The notes below the pieces were generated by a model, which did no database searches, had not been told where the DNA came from, and saw only the letters and a list, made by a program, of their open reading frames with translations. A program made the translations under genes and the position numbers. Shown here piece by piece: positions 12,884 through 24,215 of a stretch of DNA of 64,000 nucleotides. The stretch is from Heterocephalus glaber (Eukaryota; Chordata; Mammalia; Rodentia; Bathyergidae). Positions within the stretch are counted from its first letter, which is position 1. Each line of letters begins with the position of its first letter. The DNA lies in NCBI RefSeq assembly GCF_000247695.1, contig NW_004624843.1, positions 1,195,299 through 1,259,298 on the forward strand, written 5' to 3'.

Positions 12884-14090
12884 AGTTCTACCTTTGGCTC
12901 CTAAAATTCACATCTTCTCATGTACAAAATACATTCATTTCAGCCCCCAAAGTCTCAACTAGTTACAGCATCAACTCAAAAGTACAAAGTCCAGAGTCTC
13001 AATCAAACCAGATATAGGGAAACTCAAGGCACCATTCATCCCGAGGCAAATTCTCTCTATCTGTGAAAATTTTTTATGAGCTACATGCATCCAGAACACA
13101 TTGTTGAAACATGCAAGAAAAAAGGAATAACAGACCCTAAGTAAGTCCAAAATCCAATAGGCAGACAACGTTAAATCTTAAGACTCTAGAATAATTCTTC
13201 ACTTTATATACAGCTAAGATATAAGCTATACCTGTGCCCAGATGCACTATGGCTGGGACTGCTGGGAAGCACTGCACAAGAATGTGGGGAGCAGAGTCCC
13301 AAGGCAGCTGGGGGGAGTGGAAGTTGAGGTCCTTCAGGTACTTCCCTGGGAACAGTGCCCTTGATGTCTCACCTGCCTCAGAGATCTCTGAAATGTTATT
13401 CTCCCATTTCTTGGTGAATAGAACCTGGCTTCCAGCTGTCCTTATTAATCTCTTTACTTGGCCACAACCCTTAGTGTCTTCTCTTCTACATTTTTTCATT
13501 CTTTATACAACCAGCCTAAAAAATTTAAAAATCTGTCCATCCTGGTTCTCTTTCAATTATAAATTCTTTCTGTAAATTATTTCTCTCTGCTTCTCATTTT
13601 TTCTGTGTGGTCAAAAGAAGTGATGTAGCACTTTGAACGTTTCCCTGCGTGTGTACAATATTTCTGCTACCTGATATCTAGTCCATTCCTTTGAAATTCT
13701 GCATTCCACAAAGTCCTGTGACATGGACATGATTTAACCAAGTTCTTTGCCACTATGTATCAAGGACAGCCTTTACTACAGTTTCCAATACCTCCTTCCT
13801 CATTTATGCCTAAGACCTCCTTGGAATGGCCTTTATTGTCTACATTTCTACCAACATCCTGATTTTGACCACTTAGGTAATTCTTAGCAAGATATAAAGG
13901 TCTCTTTACAGCTCTTGTCTTCCTCTGAGCCCTTACCAGGATTGTCCCTAATACCTCATTTACAGCAGTCTAGGGTTTTATTTCTCTAGCCTGTTCCTCC
14001 TAATTCTTCCAGCTTTACCCAGTTTCAAAGATGTCTACATTTTCAAGTATCTGTTATAGCAGCAGCCCTCCACCTGAGTGCCAATATTCT
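12884..14090 (-). mobile_element. MaLR internal region
   Basis: The sequence between the two LTRs follows the order I remember for antisense THE1/MST internal DNA. It includes 'cccccaaagtctcaactag', 'catcaactcaaaagtac', 'taagtccaaaatccaatagg' and, just before the right LTR, 'cacctgagtgccaatattc'. MaLR internal regions of this kind have lost functional retroviral genes, and no substantial open frame is seen here. Confidence 0.7.
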
Positions 14091-14482
14091 CTTTGTCTGC
14101 TTTGTGCTGCTATCATAGAATTCCATAGACTGCATAGTTTATAATGCACAGAAATTGATTTGACTCATGATTCTGAAGCCAAAGATGTCCAAGATTGAGA
14201 AGATACATCTGATGGGGGACCTTTTTTCTGTATCATAGCATAGCAGAATACATCACACCAAGAAGAGAAAGTGAGAGGGCAAAAGGGGCCAAACTTTGTT
14301 TTGCTACAAATTTATCCGCATAATAATGAACCTACTCCAAAGATAATGACATTCATCCACTCATGAGAGTGGAGCCCTCATATCCTAAACATCTCCCAGT
14401 AGGCTCCACCCCCAAACAGTATTGCACTAAAACTTAATTTTCCAGCACATGAAACTTTGGTGGCCATATTTAAACCTTAGCA
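14091..14482 (-). mobile_element. 5' LTR of a MaLR provirus
   Basis: A second antisense LTR with the same landmarks: 'gctgctatcatagaattcc', 'agactgcatagtttata', 'agatgtccaagattgag', 'ccactcatgagagtggagcc', 'aggctccacccccaaac', 'tttggtggccatatttaaa'. With the left LTR and the internal part it makes a complete, degenerate provirus of about 2 kb. Confidence 0.8.
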
Positions 14483-14882
14483 ACCCGTTTCAGAATTTTG
14501 GCTGATGCACACATGTTTTTGAAATACATATGTATTTCACACACATATATATTATATAATACATGTACATGCTATATATAATAAATACATACACAACCAT
14601 TTATATATGTACATATATTTTACATACGTGAGAGAGGGCGAGATAATAGAACAAATGTTAATCTGTAGGACATCTTGTGAAGAACATACAAGAATTCTCT
14701 GTACTATTTTGCAACTTTTCTGTAATCCTGCCTCTATTCTTAAATAAATTGTTAAAAATAACTGGCAGCATTAAATGTTGTCCAATCAGGTATCCACTTT
14801 CTACTCTTTTTTCTCAGATGGTGGATCATCTAGGAGGAAAGGCTTCTGTTAGAATTCGAGTATGCTAAATTAAAACAAAAAT

Positions 14883-15029
14883 ATCAGCACTTCGGGAGGG
14901 TGAGGCAGAAGGATTATAAGTTTGAGTCCAGCCTGGGCAACTCAGAAACTTAGCGAGATCCTTTTTCAAAATTAAAAATAAAAAAGACTGGAGATGTAGC
15001 TCAATGTGAAGGCCTGGCTCAATCCCCAG

Positions 15030-15030
<1 letters not shown>
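14883..15030 (+). mobile_element. B1-dID dimeric SINE
   Basis: A 5'-truncated B1 half ('gggagggtgaggcagaagg', 'gtttgagtccagcctgggc') is joined by an A-rich linker to a short ID-like half ('gactggagatgtagctca', 'ctcaatccccag'). The element ends in the (CA)n run that follows. Confidence 0.8.
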
Positions 15031-15070
<40 letters not shown>

Positions 15071-15080
15071 CACACACACA
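15031..15080. repeat. (CA)n microsatellite
   Basis: About 24 CA units with one TG interruption, placed at the 3' end of a dimeric SINE. The minus-strand open frame with a run of alternating V and C residues is only this repeat. Confidence 0.95.
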
Positions 15081-16685
15081 GAGACACGTAAATCATATGG
15101 AGTTTGATTATTGTGGATGTAAAAAAAAAGCTCCCCACTTCCTGCTCCACCCCATTGCTTCTATTTTTCCTAGTCCTATTGCAGCAATTTAGGTAGAAGC
15201 TTAACAACAATTCTGGAAACTTTCCAAATGTACCTTTTGTTCCAAGTTTCCTTTACCCCAAATCCTCTCCCTTCACTTCTTTCTAGTTACCAACCAGGGC
15301 TGCCATTTGCTGGTGGTGGGTAGATCGACTCATTGACCCTGAGCTGAAATTTACAACCTCACAACAGTCAACATGTGAGGGCTAAGTACCCCCCTTTGAA
15401 GGGATTTTAATGATTGAAGACGGGTATGGATATGTTTATATGGGCCCCCAAAAGGTTCTAAACTCACTTTCAGACCACAAGCAGACAGGGAAGCTAAGCC
15501 AAAGATGCCTAAGAGTCATCTATTGTCACCACAGCCTGGTCTGTCATATTTTGATGCAAGTCCCTTTTCACATGTTTTCTCCTAGTGACAACATTCATGG
15601 CTGTTCCTTTTCTAAGAATTCATTATCTAAAGGAGATTTTCATAAAGCACATATTTAGTATTCATGAAACATTCTGCCAGATTTTAAGAGCTATGGTTTA
15701 GGAAGCCTCCTATGAGGTTTCAAATGACACTTAGAAAATGTGATTTGGGAGTTGGAGTGAAAGAAAATATTCATTGTAGTCATGGAAGCATCAGGATTTT
15801 AGTTGACACAAAAACAGAAGTGGTAGTTGCAGATGTAAAAAATATTTTCAAAGAAATGATTATTAAAATAAACTGCTTATTTAGGATTTATTATATGAAA
15901 GAAATAGGAAGTCTCAAACAATATCCTGCTATTAGCCTGCAAACATAAGAACAATGAGACATCTGCACACCCAATTTAATATTTAATGATCACAATGAGT
16001 TAAAACAAGATTAAGGAAGATTCATTCAACACATTCAATAGAAAAAATACTTTCTGAGAAGGAAAAATAGAGAAACTTGAAAGAAACATATCATTCAAAA
16101 TAATTCTAAAGTGGATAGTGACTATTTTCATTTTTATAGTGTGGATAATTAAGGAAACAATGAAAACTGTATGTAAACACGCACGAGGAAAAACAAAATT
16201 AGCTCATATATGGACAACGATGTACCAAATGTCACCCAGTACTAGACATTTAATTTTCGAAGTAGAAATAATGTATTTGGACCATTCATTCCTCTGCCCA
16301 GTAGCCACACAAGCTTCTGCAAATTACTTAAGACTTTCCCTGACCCTGTCTCCTCATTTGCCAAATGGAGATTAAAGTGCCTGGCATGTAGCAAATACTC
16401 AACAAATGGGAGTTAATAGTAATTAAAATAGCAATTAGCTTGTACTGCTTATTATAGTCCAAGCACTTGGACAAAAGCTCTAAATGTATTATTTTAATTA
16501 GATAGTAGATGTCATGCTGGTGGTGATAGTGAAATCTTCTAGGATGTTGGGGGAGTAAAGTTAACAATTTAAAAAATCTAAGCTAATGAATTGTAGGAAA
16601 AAATCTGAATCAGAAGGTTTTTGCAGAAGAAGACCTAAGGTTGTGCTAAAGCTCAGGGAGTCCCGACTCGTTCAAGCTAACACCA
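15081..16685. other. Intergenic stretch with no clear feature
   Basis: No recognised element apart from a weak MIR-like end near 16320-16420 ('cctggcatgtagcaaatac'). Open frames of up to 85 codons carry no recognisable domain. Confidence 0.45.
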
Positions 16686-16689
16686 TCCC

Positions 16690-16755
16690 TTCCTAGTTCT
16701 TCCTTTCTTGGTTCCTTCCTTCTCTTTTTTTCTTTCTTGCCTTCGTTTCCTTCAC
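16690..16755. repeat. Polypyrimidine tract
   Basis: A run of CTT/CTTT units almost without purines. It directly precedes an antisense dimeric SINE and is partly its decayed tail. Confidence 0.7.
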
Positions 16756-16756
16756 T

Positions 16757-16900
16757 CGGTACTGGGGATTGACACCAGGGCTTTTGGACTGAGCTACATC
16801 CTCAGCCATTTTGTTTTTATTTTTTGAGAAAGGGTCTCCCTAATTTGTTAATTGCTCAGCCTGGCTTTGGGCCTGTGACCCTCCTGCCCCAGGGGTGTGA
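16757..16900 (-). mobile_element. B1-dID dimeric SINE
   Basis: Antisense ID half ('ggtactggggattgacacc', 'gactgagctacatcctcagc') followed by a linker and an antisense B1 half ('ttttgagaaagggtctccc', 'ctcagcctggctttgggc'). Confidence 0.75.
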
Positions 16901-17266
16901 AGGTCCAGTTCCTCCACTGAAGCAGTCATTGCTGGTGCTGAGATAACTATAACCACCAATTACCCCAGACCCTCCCGAGTTCCAGTTGGAAGAGAGAACC
17001 TTTGATTAACAGACTTCCGTGTTGTGTTCATATTCCCTGGTGGTATCAGACTGGGAAAAAGAGGCCTATGTGTTTTCTATGGTGGGAAAAGATTACTCTT
17101 TAGGGAAAAAATTTAGGCAATGCATGAGTGAATAAAATTTGACTGATTTAATGCCCAATATAGAAACAAAACAATCTGATGATAGTATGACTGGAAATGA
17201 CAGAATGACTGATATAGGGGCAAGAATTTAACCATTACATTTTAAGTGTATTCAAAATACCTGCAG

Positions 17267-17357
17267 GGTCAGGGATTTAGCTCAGTGGTTCTGGTGCCTA
17301 CCTTGCAAGCGCAAGGTCCCAAGTTCTATCCCTGGTACAAAATAAAATAAAATAAAA
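17267..17357 (+). mobile_element. Young ID SINE with perfect target duplication
   Basis: A full ID body with A box TAGCTCAGTGG and B-box region GTTCTATCCC, and a tail of AAAAT units. It is flanked by identical 14-base direct repeats, CAAAATACCTGCAG, at 17253-17266 and 17358-17371. The intact duplication implies a recent insertion. Confidence 0.95.
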
Positions 17358-18610
17358 CAAAATACCTGCAGAGTAACACAAATTATAGTATTGTTACCAC
17401 AGTGTTTCTCAGTTCCATTAAATTGAGAGTTGATTACTAAAAATTAATATACAATTATAACAATGCCCATAACTATGTCAGGATAATTAACCACAGCAGG
17501 TCTTTTTGCAAATGTATTGCTCTATTTGTAGTTTTAGTAATAACTTATTATTGATAGGACTTTTCTCATTGGCTATAGAATGAAGTTAATCATGAAAGGT
17601 CCTTAATTCTATGTTCTTTTAAATGTGAAAACCCATTTGAGTTCTAAAGCACATTTTCATACCATATAAAGGCTCAAGGAAATTTCTAAATTTCTAAAAC
17701 ATGTTAATAGACTAAGTTTTTATTATAAATGGTATATTTTAAAGTAAGGTTTAATATTCTCTGTATTTTACATCCGTAATCTATAGCTAAACTTTCCTAT
17801 TTGCCTCCCAATTCTCCATTCCATTTAATTCAGTATCTGCATTGTAATGCTTATACACCAAGAGGACATGACAACATACCCTTTCCAATCCGCACTATTG
17901 ATCAAAATAATACTCTGCTAAATGCTACATAAAATAGAAATCACCCCAATGAGTCTTCAAATATATTTGCTCACTTAACTATTTTGGTTTTTATGTTTGT
18001 CTTGGAATCCTCTTCCGTTTGTCTCAGTTGGTCCAATCCCACTGGAAAAAATATTTTGTGAGAAATAAAACACATTCACCTAACTTTTAATATGGTATAT
18101 TGTAATAGTTGTTCTATAATAATTTTATTATTATTGTTAATTTCTTACTGTGCCTAATTTATAAGTTAAACTTTATACTGAATCTAAAACACTTCAGACT
18201 GCATCTTATACCTTTTCAGCCCTTGTAGAATGAGGGGTAACGCATCTGCTTTCGTTCCTGACTGGTTATTTGTGTCCTTTTATGTACAGTTGCATATATG
18301 TATTTATTTTTTCAGTCAGACAAATAAAAGTTTGCCAATTTTATTGATCTTTTCAAAGAAGAAACTTAATTTTCATTAATTGTCTCTATTTTTCTGTTAT
18401 CTATTTCATTGACTTTCAGTATGATCACTATTTTCTCCCTTTTTTTGGTACAGGTTTAAGTTGCTTTTTCTTTAAAAACTTTTAAGCCTGGATTATTAAG
18501 ACCCCTTTTCTTTTCTAATGTAGGTGCTTATAATAACAAGTAGTTTTCAGATCTGTGAAAGCTGCAACTCATAAATTTCAAATTTTTCATTCAGTTTGAA
18601 ATACTGTCAA

Positions 18611-18642
18611 GCGCTTCTTGGCCTTTTGGCTAAGATCAAGTG
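18611..18642 (+). pseudogene. U2 snRNA 5' head fragment
   Basis: About 31 bases match the 5' end of U2 snRNA (CGCTTCTTGGCCTTTTGGCT then AAGATCAAGTG) with one C-to-T change; the match stops abruptly there. There is no A tail. The preceding bases 'gaaatactgtcaag' and following bases 'gaaatgttacctga' both align to the same place in the host L1, so they look like a worn target duplication. It lacks the rest of U2 and cannot be functional. Confidence 0.8.
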
Positions 18643-18901
18643 AAATGTTACCTGATTTCCTTTACTTCTTTGGGCTATGAGTAATTTCCAAATATTTGGG
18701 GTTTTCAAACCTCTTTTTATTGTTGAGTCCTAATTTAATTCCATTGTATCCAGGGAATGTACTTTGTCTGAGTTGAGGCCTTTTAGAGACCTGTTTTATG
18801 CCTCACCAGATGGATTACCCTGGAGTACATACTCTTTAAAAAGAACACACGTTTCACTGTTACGAAGTACAGTGGTCTGCACTCATGTTGGGAGTGTTTT
18901 T

Positions 18902-18991
18902 TTTGTTTGTTTGTTTGATACCGGGGATCAAACTTGAGTCCTTGTGCTTGCGCAGCAGGCGGCAAAACCACTGAGCTAAATCCCTGGCCCA
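18902..18991 (-). mobile_element. ID SINE
   Basis: Antisense ID body: TTTG-repeat tail, then 'gataccggggatcaaactt', 'ccactgagctaaatccctgg'. It is flanked by matching direct repeats GGGAGTGTTTTT starting at 18890 and 18992. It sits inside the older L1. Confidence 0.93.
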
Positions 18992-19115
18992 GGGAGTGTT
19001 TTTCAAGGCTTCCATACCCTTAGTTTTCTTTTTAGATGTCTTAGCCATTATTGAGAGTAGGGTATTGAAGCATTAAGCTATTAATATTTCTCTATTTTTC
19101 TGTTCAATCAATTTT

Positions 19116-19200
19116 TTTATTTGCAATTCTGGGGATGAAGCCCAGTGCTTCAGGCAGGTTATGCAAACACTCTCATCACTGAGCAACACCTCTAGCTCTT
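19116..19200 (-). mobile_element. ID-like SINE, older type
   Basis: Antisense 'attctggggatgaagccc', 'cactgagcaacacctctagc'. It is diverged and resembles the ID half of the dimeric SINEs. It splits the antisense L1. Confidence 0.7.
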
Positions 19201-19459
19201 CAATTCCATGAAGTTTTTCTTTGTAAATTTAGGGTTACATTGTTGGGATACATATACATTCATCTTTTGACTCTCTTATCACTATAAAACATGTCTCTAG
19301 GAATATTTCCTGTCTTAAAGCTTATCCTGTCTGATATTAGTATTGTCACTAAAAATCTCCCATGGTTACTGCCTGCATAGCCAATCACTGGCAAGTCTTG
19401 TTGGTCTTATCACCATCACAATATACGATACAATCTTCACTTTTGTAGTTGTTACTCTT

Positions 19460-20630
19460 GCAGTGTTTAATATGCAAGCTTTTCCATAACAAGAAAACTA
19501 TAAATTCTTTAATCACTTTTGTGCATTTTTGGTACAGTTTTGGGTATCACACCAATGAATATCTGATTCATTAAAAGCAATTAGAGATCAAAGCAAGTAC
19601 AAACGCATTTGGCTGCAGGGTATTGTTTCCTGATGCCCTTTGACCCTCAGGTTAGATATCAGATGTACAGAATGATGCTTATCTACCTTTCTGTCTATCC
19701 TGGATTTGTGAAACCTACAAAGATTATTACCACAACTCCTGTTTCAATGCAAAGCATCACATTTTAGGAAGACTAGTTTAAATCAGATGCCTTAATCTTA
19801 GGAATTCCTGCCTCTCCTTCAAGCCTTTGATGAAATGTTTTAAAAATTATTTTAGAACATTAAATATATTACATATGATGTACAATGTGCATAGTGCTAT
19901 CTCATGATTAAAGTGGGTACATACCTTTGAGCTTTTAGGAATCATTATTTTATCAGGAAATGTAACCATTACATGCCTTTTACAATTGAAGATTGAATGA
20001 TTTCTACCTAGCACTTATTCTTTAGCATTTTAAAGACTTGTTCAGTGAAAGGAGTCTACTGACTGCCCCATTTGTTAATGTTTAAGACATGTGATTTTTA
20101 TCTAGGTGGTATCTGACAATTTAGACAGGACTCCAACATAACATAATACGCACATTTCAAGAGGAACTTTAAAAATTCTAGTCTGCTCAAAAAATCATAG
20201 GGTAAAAGAACATTTAAAAAAATTTTTCTTGTCCTATTAAACACCTAAAATTTTCACTGATATTTAAAATAGAATGATTACCTAACTATATTTTTAATAC
20301 CTATAGATAATTGCATTTTTACAAAATTATTGTATTGGTATTTCTGATTTGTGGTTTTCTTAAAATCACCTCTGTATTTGATATAAGGAGATGAAAAATG
20401 ATGCAATTATTTAAAAAGGTGTAGGGGATAATAGAGAATAGAAGAGGATTAACGTTAATTGAATGGAAGCATATAACCATGGAATAGGATAAATGAGAAC
20501 ATTTTCCTTCTGAAAAATAAATTTATTTTTTTCATAGGAGTACCTATTTCTATAAGCAATTTACTTTGTTCCATTGTCCATTTGACTTTCCATTTCCAGG
20601 ATTGAAGTTCTTCACTGTAAGTCTAAGTAG
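19460..20630. other. Intergenic stretch with no clear feature
   Basis: AT-rich, no element or gene recognised. Confidence 0.4.
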
Positions 20631-20631
20631 A

Positions 20632-20670
<39 letters not shown>
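20632..20670. repeat. (CA)n microsatellite
   Basis: About 18 uninterrupted CA units, followed by GGCACACACG. Confidence 0.95.
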
Positions 20671-20672
<2 letters not shown>

Positions 20673-20835
20673 CACACACGGGTAATTTACATGGCTCACT
20701 TACTACACACCTGCAATTTGCTGATGCTCTTATTGTTATTTTAAAGTCTCATACACATGTATATACAGCTACAATTGAGCCAAATTTTCACTTAAATTTC
20801 AACTCCAAAACAAACATTTCTATGAAGACTTCTTG

Positions 20836-20919
20836 GGGCCAGGGATTTAGCTCAGTGGTTCTGGCGCCTATCTCTCAAGCGCAAGGTCCCGAGTTTGATC
20901 CCGGTACCAAAAAGAAAAA
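20836..20919 (+). mobile_element. ID SINE
   Basis: Full ID body (GATTTAGCTCAGTGGTTC, then GTTTGATCCC) with an A-rich tail. It is flanked by identical 10-base direct repeats AGACTTCTTG at 20826-20835 and 20920-20929. Confidence 0.94.
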
Positions 20920-20929
20920 AGACTTCTTG

Positions 20930-22080
20930 CAGCACACAATGACAGAAGACAAACTTCTGATTTCGGCAGTTTTAAAATTTTTTTTAAATGTATAACTTTA
21001 TTATCATTCACTAAACACGCACATATACAAAATTAAAATTATTCAAAGAAAAATAATACAAGGGAAAAAAACTGTAATAATCAAATATAGAACTCAACCA
21101 AAGCAAAACTGAAAAGTACTTAAACATTTCTCCATATAATTTAAGAAAACATCTCAAGCATTAACAAGACATCAGAGGATGTGATTTGTTTTAGAAAGAT
21201 TTTCAAAACTAATATTGAACAAATAGTGGTCTGGAGAAAAAATTCTAACTAGTCTCCACATAGGCCAAATTTTTAAAAATTTCAATAGTCATATGACACG
21301 TGATGGAAATATAATCTGAGAAATAAGTTATTAGGCAATTTCATCCATGTGTACTGCAAAGTACCACACAGAGTGCCAACTTCTAAGTGCAAACTGAGAA
21401 GGTATACGTCAAACACCCGTGACGGCCCCTTGATATTATCCAAATACGCAGTTAAACACGAGATACCTGAGGCTACCACTGGCATAGCAGCACACTGTTT
21501 TACAGTAAACTCTTTTATGTAAGTAGGATTATGCGCTAAAGGATGAAAAGCACAGCATGTTATGATAAGTACCTACACCGGTAACAGGCATTTATCACAC
21601 TATCGAGTGCTGTGTACTGTACATAGCTGTATGTGCTTCTTCTGGAAACATACCCTTCTCTCCTTTGATCTCAGTGACTCTTCCTTCCCAACCCACTGAT
21701 GAGCTCCAGCCTAGTCTCTATCTGCATCTCTTCCTATAGTTTTAAACACAATCTATATATGGATTCTTTCCAGATTCCAGCCTGTGACTCTGATCTCTCC
21801 CCTTCGGCAGTTTTAATAGGCTAGCCAAACAGCCGCTGCAACTTCCAAGAAATAAAAAGCAGCATAAAATCATCCACATTCAGATCCCTCCCTGGAAAAT
21901 GTGCATCTTTCCCTTAGTAGAATTTTTCATGCCAAAAAATGGTTTTTGCGCATCATGGCAAATAAATACAGCATTATATTTAACTTAATCTGACTCCTAC
22001 CAATGAACACAAAATGTGTTCCAGAGTAAGAGAAGAAAAACTGCATGAGATGATCTACGGCTCAAAAGGGCAAACTGGCA
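20930..22080. other. Sequence upstream of the CpG island, nothing recognised
   Basis: AT-rich, with no named repeat and no supported exon. It could hold distal promoter elements, but none can be called from sequence alone. Confidence 0.4.
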
Positions 22081-23005
22081 AAGCAGCGCCCACTCGTTTA
22101 GCGGGCCCACTTTCTGGCGCCGGGATAAGCAGCTGCCTCGCGGCCCGCGGGGACTTTCGGAGGTGGATTTGTTCCTCCCACCACCGCCTCGCAGGCTCGA
22201 GGACGCGCCGCGGCCGGAACGCAGCCTCCCCGCCGTCGAGCCCGACAGAAGAGGTGGGCAAGGGGCTGGGCCCACTCGCCGCTCCTGCCCACGTCTGCCC
22301 CCCCCCCAAGGGCAAGGAGCTCCTTTGCTTCACACATTAGAGGTGGCCGATAGTTCTATCTGACAGCAATTGATGCCACTATCCGCGCTTCTAAAGGCGT
22401 TTGGAGGGTGGGTCGAGGACACGGGTCCTTGTCCTCTCCCCGTCGCGCCCTCGCGGCCCCCTCCGAACCGCCGTCGCAGCACGCGGGTACGGGAGCGCGG
22501 GCACGCACAATGCGCTTGCGCCAGAGCCCGCCGTCAGCTTCACAGCGCTCTCCCAGCCCCGCCCGGGAGCGTCGCTGGGCCTCCCGAGTTCCTTACACAG
22601 GCCCCGGCCCGGGGTGCGTCCGGGATCCACGTCCGTACGTGATGACGCACGCCTGTAGGAAGACGTGGGGACGCAGGCGGGCCATAGAGAGCGTGAGTTT
22701 CCGCGTTTGTTCAGCCCAGCTTGCGTAGTTGGTTCTGCCGGGTTTCTCGGCAGACTTGCGGGGCTGCGGGCTCCGGCAGCCTGGTGAGGCTGTGGATCCG
22801 CGGCCAGCGCCTGCCGGGGGACCTGCGCAGGGCGGTGCGCGCCGTTGGCACCCTCGGGGGGATCCGAGAGTGCGAGGGCGTCTTCTGGAACCTCTTCCCC
22901 GGGCGCTCGCCGCTGTTGCCAGCGTCGTTGTTGCTGGGGACCGACCTCGCAGGGACGAGGTGCCCCGGCGCCCAGAGGATGGGGTGGCTCTGAGGGAGTT
23001 TTGAA
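22080..23005 (+). promoter_or_regulatory. RHBDD1: CpG island, probable RHBDD1 promoter
   Basis: A sharp island of GC-rich, CpG-dense sequence in an otherwise AT-rich window, about 22 kb upstream of the first RHBDD1 coding exon on the same strand. Island promoters without a TATA box are normal for widely expressed genes such as RHBDD1. Visible candidate sites are an NRF1-like palindrome TGCGCTTGCGCC at 22511-22522 and a CRE/ATF-like GTGATGACGCA around 22639-22649. The many overlapping open frames on both strands here are composition effects, not genes. That the island serves RHBDD1 is inferred from position and gene order; a divergent transcript is also possible. Confidence 0.75.
22650..22783 (+). 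other. RHBDD1: Candidate RHBDD1 non-coding exon 1
   Basis: RHBDD1 needs an upstream untranslated exon, because the coding exon at 45.2 kb is preceded by a splice acceptor and not by a promoter-like sequence. Within the island two donor-like sites are visible: CTG|GTGAGG after 22783 and AGC|GTGAGT after 22692. I chose the first. The start is only a guess, placed just after the CRE-like site. There may also be further non-coding exons between here and 45 kb. Confidence 0.35.
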
Positions 23006-24215
23006 GGGTCCTTTCGAAAGCAGGAAGTTGACAGCGATGTTGCATCAGCGACACAACTTGCAGTCTCAAGCGCTGATGGGACAGTAACTTCTTAACAAGT
23101 GTGTGGCAAACCCAACCCTTGAACCCCAGAGTGGCGTTTCACTTAATAGGGAACGGGAAATCCACCTAAGTGAATTTGGCCCCTTTTTTGCTCATATCTT
23201 AAAAACCTTTGAATAGATTTTCCAAAAGCGGATCACAGGCTTATGTGTTTTTCCAAAGTGAGCATAAGCTCTTGAATTATCCAGGTGAATTATTGGGTAG
23301 TTATGATATTATTGGATAGTTAGGTTTCCCTTGTGGAGGCGTTTAGGGCCCTTACAGTACATTCAGTGGCACTAGACTTTTAAAAATTATTTGAAACTTC
23401 TTTTACGAAGTCTTCGTCTTATTTCTCACTTTTTCTTTTTTTTTTTCTTCCTCTAGTTCTAGTAAGCTTTATCTAGAGATCTGTCGTTTGCTGCTGACCA
23501 GGCATAGATTGTGAGAATGAATTATCTTTCAAAGGATGCTAGCAATGTAGTTATTCCTCAGTTGTTCAGGACTACTAGGATCAGCATTACCTGGTAACTT
23601 ATTGGAATGCAAATTTTGGAAACATACCTAAGATTTACTGAATCAAAATATTTGAGCAAGTCTTCCAGTTGGTCCCAGTACACTTGGGTGGTAATGTTGA
23701 AAAGCTACTGTAGCCATAAAGAATACCCATTGTGCTGTCACAGATAATGAAATTTGAATTGAGGTGTAATAATAGAACCTTGGACTCACTTAAATGTTAC
23801 TTTATGGGATTGTAAATATTCCAAGACTCAAGAAAATTTTTTAATACCAACACATACAAAACACTGAAGATGAGATGTTATAAGTAACTTGCTAGAACTT
23901 CATGAAATAAACATATAGATTGTGCTGGAAGCATTCTTTGTTAGGTTAGATGAATTTAGTGCCTAGGTATGAGCACTGCTGAGAGGATGTTATATCTCTT
24001 TACTTCCAGATTCAGTTGTATTCTAAATGGTCCAGTGTTGGATGCAGGGTCTGTTAGAAGTTATAGCCATGTGTACTAATACTAATGCTGTTGAGGCTGT
24101 AGTATTTTAAAAAATCATATTAGAATAGTAATCACGTCAGAATAGTTTTTAATTCTGGTCTTCTGGTTCCTTCAGCTAAGTTATACCTACTTTACTGAGG
24201 AGGATTTAGTCATGT

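Larger units (their letters stand above)
18310..19390 (-). mobile_element. L1 ORF2 fragment, interrupted by later insertions
   Basis: The plus strand reads as antisense L1 ORF2. Successive landmarks are 'ttattgatcttttcaaag', 'tttcattcagtttgaaat', 'tttccaaatatttggggtt', 'tttaattccattgtatcc', 'atgtactttgtctgagtt' and 'tcttttgactctcttatc'. It is 5' truncated and full of stops. Three later events interrupt it: a U2 head at 18611-18642, an ID at 18902-18991 and an ID-like half-element at about 19116-19200. Confidence 0.75.

Noticed and set aside
15019..15210. Frame with a run of alternating cysteine and valine
   Set aside because: It is a translation of a (CA)n repeat.
1..22080. IRS1 coding sequence expected upstream of RHBDD1 by human gene order
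   Set aside because: IRS1 is a long single-exon reading frame; no long open frame or recognisable IRS1 segment occurs here, so it must lie outside the window.
22593..23069. Minus-strand frame of 158 codons and many overlapping frames in the CpG island
   Set aside because: Arginine-, proline- and glycine-rich frames on both strands are a by-product of high GC content and few stop codons.
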